From contig OX291550.1 in the NCBI GenBank assembly GCA_946406115.1, positions 19,382,722-19,446,721 of the forward strand: 64,000 nt of DNA. Direction: 5' to 3'. Both the position numbers and the translations under genes were made by a program. How positions within the stretch are numbered: position 1 is the stretch's first letter; the number at the start of each line of letters is the position of its first letter. The notes beneath the pieces were generated by a model. The model was not told the origin of the DNA and did not search any database. It saw nothing but the letters and a program-made list of their open reading frames with translations. Origin of the DNA: Apoda limacodes. Its lineage: Eukaryota; Arthropoda; Insecta; Lepidoptera; Limacodidae. Below, piece after piece: positions 57,701-64,000 of this stretch.

Positions 57701-58232
57701 TTATTAAGATCATATTCGTAATTTTTTCAGACTTAGATCCAAAAGCACCTTGTATCTGTACTGAAGGAATTGGTACTGATGGTAATTTAATACCACTAGA
57801 TACTATTTCGTTATACAGGTCCCGCGAAATACACGTGACTTGGCTACCCGAATCGAATAACCCACAAACTTTCCTACCATTAATCTCCGCTTTTAATATT
57901 GGTAATTGCGGCAAAGCCATGATCATGTCCATCTCATCGTCGTCATCAAATAGTTCACTAAATATTGAGTTCATTTCTGGCGAGCAACACTGCATACACG
58001 CTATGCACTTTATACTGCTGTCTTCACATATATAATTTTCATCGAATTTTAATTGTGACAGTAAATCAATTATTAAGCTGATCTCATTCGTTCCATTCAT
58101 CCGTGCTTGGATTTCCGAACACACAGTATGCCTAGATCCACACAGTTCTTTACCTAGGCCCAAACCTGGCTTCCAACCCATCTTACACATATATTTATAC
58201 GCATTTATTAATGCATTCGTTCTTTCATCCAT
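54717..58232 (-). CDS. pol: Pol polyprotein (protease, RT, RNase H, integrase)
   Basis: 1171 codons counted from the first in-frame ATG. The frame is open further upstream to the frameshift site at 58316, so the true product is a Gag-Pol fusion. Order: a G-patch-like motif (MGWKPGLGLGKELCG, residues 18-32); a Cys-rich patch (CIACMQCC, 76-83); an aspartic protease with active site FDSGS (D127) and ILGYDWL at 201; RT with DLKNSYF (D406) and the catalytic YVDD (468-471). RNase H acids follow at D618 (TDGS), E658 (SEIEF), D685 (RTDN) and D728. Integrase has the zinc ligands H834, H839, C869 and C872, then D901, D959 (VTDNGAQF) and E994, a D,D-35-E core. A basic C-terminal domain (IGDLVKIKMF) ends the protein. 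All catalytic residues are present and there is no internal stop. It makes cDNA and integrates it. Protease DSG instead of DTG also occurs in other Ty3 elements. Confidence 0.97.
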   Translation of the reverse strand: MDERTNALINAYKYMCKMGWKPGLGLGKELCGSRHTVCSEIQARMNGTNEISLIIDLLSQLKFDENYICEDSSIKCIACMQCCSPEMNSIFSELFDDDDEMDMIMALPQLPILKAEINGRKVCGLFDSGSQVTCISRDLYNEIVSSGIKLPSVPIPSVQIQGAFGSKSEKITNMILITLSVNGVEIDTPVLVMNRLPKPLILGYDWLERMKARLICGPEKLLYMEQLGIKIQVDTTFQEGGNLDVELLNCFLSQAKVSEEANLEQNIKTHIESVGLSDEYRSYLIPILLKNKETFSPKLGRTNKYVHKIKMTDNTPFVKRTYPIPISHRAKIAEKLNELEGLGIIRKQATQFSSPLTYTMKKDGSVRLLLDARELNRRTEADTETPQLTSEILQSFQGVKYISLIDLKNSYFQVPLSDDSVQYTGFSFMGTTYVYVVLPQGLKSSLGSFSRAMNIVLGPSVSDYCVSYVDDIVVYTRTNIFDHLEHLDIVLSKLREANMTCNLEKCEFIKTEVKLLGHIVNTEGVKMDPEKTKAIREFPAPRTVKQLRAFLGLTNYFRKFVDSYGEKTKPLCRLLKKDVQFKWTHVENECFERVKELFLDTIMLSHPITGKDFYVQTDGSLIAIAGYVYQLDDNNEPMVLGFVSKALTETEKRWSVSEIEFYAIIYCLKKFETYLIGAKVIIRTDNKSLSFIYTWKFLNARMIRWVHFLNQFNYKIEHVSGRMNTTADILSRYLEGTEQENKVPCPQLLLFHASNQKTILERLEKIEDLQNEDLECSIIKRGLTLNPLVENVVSPNSGIYRLENNIIFFLSANSKNKRLVIPESLKKELIISVHEKLGHFGRKKVLDCMRKRYYFPKMKTVIGRVLEACDICQKSKQQVKNYTGPCIPVIPKEIGEIVFADILGPLVKGQFGMQYVYVMQDVFSKLIKLFPLRKATGRAVLSQTKKFHSELPIKRIVTDNGAQFVSRVWEEGLRNLGIEISHTSVFNPSPNSVERVNRELNRLFRSYCNKNHKGWVSILSQVENTYNNTMHSSTGFSPYEVINGKSLVLPEDKILEKHGIDSFMILDRKQIISRARDNIVKSAEKRKTTYNKRHNLLTLQIGDLVKIKMFPKSNKAKGLMRKFSLLFEGPYVIGAAHNNNVYTIVDPKTNKIRGNYNVRHIFRYYGTIKED

Positions 58233-58278
58233 TTCGTCACAAACTATCGTATTGCCACCCCTTCCTATATTTACATGA

Positions 58279-58322
58279 GTTGACCGATCGAGGCTATTAT
58301 CGTCAACTAACGTTAGTTTTTT
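58279..58322 (-). promoter_or_regulatory. Predicted -1 ribosomal frameshift signal
   Basis: In sense, the heptamer A AAA AAC (58322-58316) lies in the gag frame as X XXY YYZ and is followed at once by the gag TAA (58315-58313). After 8 nt (TAACGTTA) comes a stem, GTTGACGAT (58307-58299) with ATC-G-GTCAAC (58288-58279). It has 9 pairs, one bulged G and a 10-nt loop. The -1 frame is the pol frame and has no stop from the heptamer to the pol ATG. This layout matches retroviral-type frameshift signals; use in vivo is inferred. Confidence 0.8.
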
Positions 58323-59458
58323 GTACTATTTTCCCCACTGCAAGATTTTACGTTTTGAATATTTGAATTGGTAGACGGCCTCACATCATTATTAGCCTCA
58401 TTACTAGATGCAATGAAATCGATTGCCCTGTACTGTTCACGCCCTCTATACCTATTATTTTGCCTAAAATAGTTCCCGCGCGCACGCCTATTCCCGCGAC
58501 CTCGGGCTGAAACTCTTCCGCGATACGACGGCCTGGCTTGTATCGTGTTCGTCTGTAACCCTATACCTATAGATCTGTCCGCCCTATGAGGCTGATATCC
58601 TCGTTTCTGAAACGTCTCAGAACTGTTCCTAGTATACTTTGCCTGCGGAGCCTTAAGCAGGTTTTCGTTGCGAAAGGTCACATTGCGCTCTATGTCCCTT
58701 ATAAACCTAATTGCATTCATTATCGTGCTATTGTCATTTCGCGCGAACCAATGCGTCTGTATATTGGCCGAGAAATGACGCATCACGCAATTAACCAGGT
58801 CATCTTCCGTGGAGGGTATAGTAAGATTTTTCCCTACACTAATCTGCTTGGAAAAATATTCTTCCATAGTCAAACCCGAGCTGATATTGTAAGAGCTATT
58901 AATAAGTTTGTATTTTATTTTTTCCTGCTCACTTTTGTTCCAGAATACTTCCAAAAAACTAGCTTCGAAGTCATTAAAATTTCGCCAATTGTGCTGGTAA
59001 AGTGATAAAATATCGTATGCCGACCCTTTCAGGCATTGCATAGCTATGTCAAGACCCGTACCGTCACCTTTAGTCAAGTTTATATATTGTTTTAATTTTT
59101 TTATGAAATTTACCGGGTTGTCCGATCCGTTGAAGTTCGGTTTCTCTGGCGTAGGTTTGAGAATACATATCGTCTGGTTTTGACCCGAAGAACTGCCTAC
59201 TAACTCCGACCTTGTTTCTGAGCTCGCGAATACTTCATTACTTAACACTGAAGTTTGGTTACTACCACTGAATTCACTCCGATTGCTATAATTTTCCTGC
59301 CTATTCTCTAACTTCTCTAGTCGTTTAAGTATTTCGTCTAATTTCATACCTAAATCTAGACTTCCTGTCACGTTACTGGGTACACTGCACTCTGCTACCT
59401 GTTCAGACTCTAACAAATTAGATCGTCTACCCCTCCTAGACAGAACTTGTCTCGCCAT
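58313..59458 (-). CDS. gag: Gag structural protein
   Basis: 381 codons with ATG at 59458 and TAA at 58313. Residues 33-56 (LGMKLDEILKRLEKLENRQE) are a likely coiled coil. Residues 105-260 have the look of a retrotransposon capsid domain: PNFNGSDNPVNFIKKLKQYI, CLKGSAYDILSLY, W..F.DFEASFLEVFW, EYFSKQISVGKNL, DDLVNCVMRHFS. The C-terminal third is arginine/glycine-rich (SYRGRVSARGRGNRRARGNY, 311-330). It has no CCHC zinc knuckle, so RNA binding is probably through the basic tail. It should assemble the particle that packages the element's RNA. Some 99% of ribosomes would stop here if the frameshift is as rare as in related systems, but no rate can be read from the sequence. Confidence 0.93.
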   Translation of the reverse strand: MARQVLSRRGRRSNLLESEQVAECSVPSNVTGSLDLGMKLDEILKRLEKLENRQENYSNRSEFSGSNQTSVLSNEVFASSETRSELVGSSSGQNQTICILKPTPEKPNFNGSDNPVNFIKKLKQYINLTKGDGTGLDIAMQCLKGSAYDILSLYQHNWRNFNDFEASFLEVFWNKSEQEKIKYKLINSSYNISSGLTMEEYFSKQISVGKNLTIPSTEDDLVNCVMRHFSANIQTHWFARNDNSTIMNAIRFIRDIERNVTFRNENLLKAPQAKYTRNSSETFQKRGYQPHRADRSIGIGLQTNTIQARPSYRGRVSARGRGNRRARGNYFRQNNRYRGREQYRAIDFIASSNEANNDVRPSTNSNIQNVKSCSGENSTKN

Positions 59459-60305
59459 AATTATTAGTTAGGTCTCCCCTCCTAAAGTGAAACTATTCGT
59501 TGTAAATCCGTAACTATCGAAATTAGTGTAAGAAAAATTCTTAAACAATCACTTTTCCCACAAGATCTGACTTATTATAACGGACTCTGCTTAACTCTAC
59601 AATAAACCATATAAAACCGAAACCTATCACTAACTGCTATAAACTTTCTAAAGATCACTTCACTGATAAAGTAATTCCTGCAAAATCTCACAATTTTATC
59701 ACACCAGTTTTACAGCCTAAATTCCCTGCCGTATCTATTGTAATGAGGACAAAAAAAAATATTAGTAAATATTTTAGAGATAAGCCCGTCGCACACCTGC
59801 GGTTCAATAGAATTATGTTATTGGTAAACCTGCGTTGTTTCTTGGATACCTATAATAGACACAAGTTTGTTGATCAAATTCTAATTTTGCTTTTAACAGT
59901 TAGATTCGAAATTGAAATACCTAAACTTTATACTGTTGGTTTTTCACCGCCTATTTAATTATTTAATAAAATTGTTAGTTTTGATTTAAATAAATGAAGT
60001 TTTATTTATTGTAAAATTTCTTGTTTATTTAGATATTTAGTCGTTGTGTTTTAACCGTAGTAACTTGTTTATTTAATTGTTTAGTCGTTTACTTTTAGTT
60101 TTCAAAATGGCTCAATGGATCGTCTGTTTTCGTGTTGAATCTAGAACTCACTAGTAACCTAGGTATTACTTTTAAATAGTTATTTTGTATTTAATGCAAT
60201 AAAATATATTTTACGTTGTGTTGATTTTTTTTTCTTAGAAACCGTAGTAACTTACAGATTTTTTTTTTCTTTGATTCAAAATTAATACTTTGAATTTTAC
60301 ACAAA
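59459..60305 (-). other. 5' leader of the retrotransposon
   Basis: About 0.85 kb between the primer-binding site and the gag ATG; AT-rich, with many T-tracts on the + strand. It should contain the packaging signal. I see no ORF of note on the sense strand. Confidence 0.6.
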
Positions 60306-60325
60306 GATCCCTGGGAGCGGAACCA
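60306..60325 (-). other. Primer-binding site
   Basis: In sense TGGTTCCGCTCCCAGGGATC begins 3 bases after the 5' LTR. Its complement ends GGAACCA, a plausible tRNA 3' end (CCA plus discriminator A, with acceptor and T-stem strands consistent with a tRNA). I cannot name the tRNA. Confidence 0.65.
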
Positions 60326-60328
60326 CTT

Positions 60329-61710
60329 TGTAAGGTCCTAAGGCCTTAATGAATTGATTGACGCTACTTTGTTTTAAATTACGGACGTAAAGACGCGGAG
60401 AGTTGTTTATCGATAACCAATTATTAAACCTACACCTATATTGTATATAGTGCCTATGATTCCTAAACTAGATTATGGTAATTCCACTTACTGGTTTACA
60501 GTCGTGCGTAGACTCTCTCTATCTCTTTCTCTCCCTCTCGTTTCAGCTCAGCTATGTTGTGTATCTCCCTTGAAAACTCGTACTACCGGAAATTATCCAC
60601 TCTTTTATCTCGTTTTATTCACCTGGAATTGTTACAAATACAAGTGTATATATTTTGAACACAAAAGACGTTGTCTGCTGCAAAAGAAAAATCTCCCTTT
60701 TGGGAAAATAGATAGTCCTTTCCTTGTCTCCAAAGTCGTAATTTCTGTTCCACGAAGTTTAGACTTCAGAGATCAGAAATTAAGGCTTGCCCAATAAATG
60801 ACCGAAGATGGTAAAAGGTCAATCACCCTCAATCCAGAAAGGCCTTTCCGAAAAGCTCTTTCCTTTTTTTACACAAGGACTATCTAGACCAAACTACGTT
60901 ACAGTCTGAAATTGCGACACTTAGAAACAAACAAAAGTTCTCACAAAATTACAATAAGTGTCGAGTAGTTATTTACGTTAATTAAATTACGGGTTAGGAT
61001 GGGCTCTCCGAGCCTGGAGTAAATAAGAGCTGTCAGGATAAAACGTTAGTACACAAATTAAAACAATTACAATTATGAGTCAGATGAAGATCTAAGATAC
61101 TTAACTCAAAAGCTGACCACTGCCAACCGTTGCCAAAAATTGACTGCCCCAACCTTCCCATTTTCTATGCTCTCTTCCTCTTTTCGCGCCATATTTTTCA
61201 CTGTAGACAACTATACCAGCATACTCTGTAACTCGTTTAAAGTTTAGTAACTTCGCCTTTATTGCTCTCGCAATAAAGCCGATGACCCCTCTTCATCCTT
61301 CCTCTTTGCTAGCTATCTCGACTCGTCACTCGGATTGGCTCCGCCAGTGCACGGTCGTTAGAGTGATAGGGACAACTACAGCACGCTCCGCTACTCACGC
61401 TTACGTATCTTCGCGCGTCTTGTTTTTCGCGCCAAGATTGCGTTCCCACGCAAACTTACCCGAGTCTGACACATGTGTTTCGCATTACTCCGAAAGCGTG
61501 GCCGGTTTTTAGAATCTTCTACAAAAAATAACTTTAAATGACTGCAACAATTGCTAATTGAAGCTACAGGGGTCTTTTGGGTCGCCTATGTTTTATACCT
61601 GCTGCGTATGATGTTGGATTTTTAACCGACTTATTTTTAGAGACTTGAATAAAACATGATGTACGTAATAAGTATATAACTGAATTTTATTAGGTATCGG
61701 GGTCCTCACA
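60329..61710 (-). repeat. 5' LTR (1382 bp)
   Basis: Same ends as the other LTR. It carries 32 extra bases (61357-61388), whose loss from the left LTR leaves a join at the short repeat TC. The same AATAAA hairpin lies at 61257-61278. Transcription of the element should start in this LTR on the minus strand. Confidence 0.95.
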
Positions 61711-61714
61711 ACGG
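61711..61714 (+). repeat. Target-site duplication ACGG, right
   Basis: ACGG directly follows the CTCACA end of the right LTR, and GCGCGGCGCTTGGCGGTAC of unit B resumes. Confidence 0.95.
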
Positions 61715-61821
61715 GCGCGGCGCTTGGCGGTACAGGGTACGGTAACTTTATAATATAGTAGTTCTATCGTAAAAACAGTAACACATACAAGCTTCAATCT
61801 TGCAGTGATCATAGTGTGTGT

Positions 61822-62137
61822 AAAAAAACCGGCCAAGTGTGAGACAGGCCCGAGCCATTTAAATCACCGTTACAGCGCCACCTAGCTATTGTTAAGCGAA
61901 ACAGTAACTTGGAGACAATATTCAAAGTTTAGCAACGTCGGGCTTAGTCAGTAATTAGATGAGTGACCGCTTAGCGGCACACGTTTTGTTTTTGTTTGTG
62001 TTTGTAAATTACGTAAATGGTCAAGGTACGGAACCCTCGGTGCGCGAGTCCGACTTGCACTTGGCCGGATTTCTATATTACTATGAAGCACAGAACCCCT
62101 TGGTGCGCGAATTCGACTAGCACGTGGCCAGTTTTTA
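61822..62137. mobile_element. Foldback repeat with CCGGCC ends and 5S-like half, unit B
   Basis: Copy of 42569-42884; I find no differences by eye. Confidence 0.5.
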
Positions 62138-62329
62138 ATAGATAAGTACTAAAAATAAGTAAGCAGGTGAATGTACTTCATAAGTAAAAGAATTATTTTA
62201 CCGTTTTAATCAATTAACGCAATTCAAAATCACACTTAACATTACAAGCATTGAAATAAGTTATTTTCGAATTGTGAAATAAAAATCCTTTTAAACATAA
62301 TTCAAAACTGATTAAACGGCAGTTATTAA

Positions 62330-62612
62330 ATTTCAAGAAACAAAAACAATTCAAAAGATTTTCGGCGCCATGTTGTTAATATTTTTCTTGCTGAAAATAC
62401 AAATATATCACATGTTGATTGCCAAAAAGTAGTTAAATCAAATTACGATGGTAAAGATTTTCCATCAAAATACTTGGTGCCAGAAGCCACAGTACCCACT
62501 AAGTCTGATTTGAACACATATTTGATAGCTATGACTGAGTGTATTCAGTACTTTTATGAAACACCCAACGATTCAGATGACAGTGCAGGGCTTGAATTAT
62601 TACTAACTAAAG
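62330..62612 (+). other. Exon-like ORF with consensus splice donor, unit B
   Basis: Copy of 43077-43359, with the same open frame and the donor AAAG/GTGAGT at 62612/62613. Confidence 0.4.
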
Positions 62613-62961
62613 GTGAGTTTTGTGCTGAGATCATTTGTAATATTTGACCGAGTGAGCGCGAAGCACGAGGAAGCGTTTCCATTCGAGACAAAAATGTATG
62701 GAATTCTGACATACCTCTCGAAACCCGTCAATGTACTTGCATACATTTTTCTTTCGAATTCCAGAGTCCAAATAGATCGAAACTTTTCCCAATAAGGGTT
62801 CATAGCTTGGACAAAAAAGCTTTCGTATGTCCGGCTGCTCTCCTCTACAGATTTCACATTTCTCAACCGCTTCTCGTGAAATTTTGTTAGCAGGTTCGAT
62901 AATTATATGGAATTTCGTCGATTCAATTTTTGGAAATTTATCATTTTGAAGGTTGAATAAT

Positions 62962-63303
62962 AACCGACTTCAAAAAAAGGAGGTTCTCAGTTTGACCTGT
63001 ATGTTTGTATGTATGTACGTTTGTCCGGAATTATCTCGCGTTTGGCTTAACTTAACATACATTTATTCATACATACAGGTCAAACAGCGAACCTCTTTTT
63101 TTTGAAGTCGCCTAAAAAATTTAAGAAAGAAAACCGCATCAAAATCGGTTAAGCCAAACGCGAGATAATTGCGGACAAACAAACATTCATACAAACATAC
63201 ATTCATACATACATTCATACATACATACATACATTCATACAAAAATACATTCATTCATACATACAGGTCAAACTGAGAACCTCCTCTTTTTTTGAAGTCG
63301 GTT
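62962..63303. mobile_element. Foldback element AACCGACTTC with microsatellite core, unit B
   Basis: Copy of 43709-44050. Even the CATAC microsatellite (63183-63266) has the same length, which is unusual for old duplicates. Confidence 0.6.
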
Positions 63304-63932
63304 AAAAAGTAGAAAGAAAGAAAGAAAACACATGTATTAATCGCATACATGCAACCACTGGGTGTACTACTGGGTGTACCACGGATAACAAACGTACGTA
63401 CGTAATCTACCTCACTTGAGGATACCACCACGTAAGCATTATTACAGCGGTAGACCAAAACGATGGCTCCGTGATCATTCGTTTGCGACAGATCAGTCAA
63501 AAGGACAAAGCCAATTGACTAGGATTAAAACCAATATGTATAAGATTATACTCTTTAAACGACAGGTTTTAAGGGAGATAAATTGTTTACACACAGCTTA
63601 ACACAAAAACGATTCCATGATGCTAAGAAACCTAAGAGTAAAATTAAGGTTGTCGCTCACATATCAGCCCCGTACCAGATCAACATCGCCGCGCTGTCAA
63701 CTTGCCGTCAACACAACGCAGGCACATAACAGAATTAATTAGCTCAGATCCTTCGAAGTGTCGTCATACTACGGCTGGGGGATAATTTAACTACAAACAT
63801 ATTATTTTAAATATGTGTATAGCTTAATTCTCAAAGCTTCAACTAGTTTTTCTTTAAGTTTTTTCATGCTATCATTTTCATTTTTTCAGCAATGTTAAAG
63901 AACATTCTCCTAACAAAATCAAAAGTCACAAA

Positions 63933-64000
63933 GAGGTCCACTCGTTGGGAAGCTCTACTGAGGCTTTCGAGCATTGTGCTAAGGTCCTCCATCGATTCTG
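63933..64000 (+). repeat. Tandem array, start of unit C
   Basis: GAGGTCCACTCGTTGGGAAG after the same AAAGTCACAAA junction as at 44680. It shares GGTCCTCCATCG with unit B against GGTCCCCCATCG in unit A, so the third unit begins here and continues outside the window. Confidence 0.85.

Larger units (their letters stand above)
52195..61710 (-). mobile_element. Intact Ty3/gypsy-type LTR retrotransposon (9516 bp)
   Basis: The element is complete: 4-bp target-site duplications, two nearly identical LTRs (TG...CA ends), primer-binding site, gag, pol in the order protease-RT-RNase H-integrase, and a polypurine tract. Integrase after RNase H is the Ty3/gypsy (Metaviridae) order, not copia. It is oriented on the minus strand, so the right LTR is the 5' LTR. 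There is no envelope gene: the 1.16 kb after pol has no long frame. In the intervals I compared, the LTRs differ by one substitution and one 32-base indel, so insertion is recent. All coding frames are open, so it may still be active. It entered unit B after the A/B duplication, since unit A has the empty site. Confidence 0.95.
44680..63932 (+). repeat. Tandem array, unit B (19.25 kb with the retrotransposon)
   Basis: It begins GAGGTCCACTCGTTGGGAAG and ends AAAGTCACAAA before unit C. Without the 9516-bp element and one ACGG, the unit is about 9.7 kb. By eye the left two-thirds differ from unit A by scattered substitutions and several indels. From about 42035 in A (51765 in B) onward I find no difference except the retrotransposon. 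Confidence 0.85.

Noticed and set aside
60441..60797. 118-codon ORF in both LTRs on the + strand
   Set aside because: It is antisense to the element, has no recognisable domain and is conserved only because the LTRs are nearly identical.

Overview
This is an AT-rich eukaryotic (insect) window. It holds no complete, recognisable conserved host gene and is packed with transposable elements. Several repeat families point to Lepidoptera (moth or butterfly). These are the dispersed repeat with the CCGGCCAAGTGCGAGTCGGA-type end, the tRNA-derived SINE with the CGGTGAAGGAAAACATCG-type body, RTE-like and jockey/CR1-like LINE tails, Helitron-like ends in GCAAAAGCTAGT, and BEL/Pao and Ty3-type elements. 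Species cannot be named from sequence alone.

Layout. 1-5 kb: degenerate LINE reverse transcriptase, a Helitron-like fragment, pieces of a Crypton-like tyrosine recombinase, a duplicated anonymous repeat, and two foldback elements whose arms resemble 5S rRNA. 5-7.8 kb: a SINE split by a 5'-truncated LINE with a clean 10-bp target-site duplication. 7.8-12 kb and 26.1-31.2 kb: the two arms of an inverted duplication (about 4.1 kb each). Its 14-kb centre holds SINE fragments, a 190-bp foldback, a possible two-exon mini-gene and a broken BEL/Pao pol. The right arm also carries a 1056-bp inverted-terminal-repeat element flanked by TA. 33.2-34 kb: tail of an RTE-like LINE.

33.85 kb to the end: a head-to-tail tandem array. 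Unit A is 33849-44679, unit B is 44680-63932, and unit C starts at 63933. Each basic unit is about 10 kb and contains LINE tails, foldback elements, a TATA-led 49-codon ORF and an unrecognised exon-like ORF with a consensus splice donor. Unit B is lengthened by a 9516-bp, apparently intact Ty3/gypsy-type LTR retrotransposon (52195-61710, minus strand). It has ACGG target-site duplications, LTRs of 1350 and 1382 bp, an intact gag (381 codons) and an intact pol (protease, RT, RNase H, integrase). Unit A keeps the empty site.

The best-supported biology is in that retrotransposon. Gag and pol are joined by what looks like a textbook -1 ribosomal frameshift signal: A AAA AAC immediately before the gag stop, an 8-nt spacer, then a stem-loop. 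The pol N terminus carries a G-patch-like motif ahead of the protease. Other points worth a second look are the 5S-like foldback elements, the abrupt step to complete identity between units A and B, and the exon-like sequences conserved in the tandem copies. All identity statements come from reading by eye, not from computed alignments.
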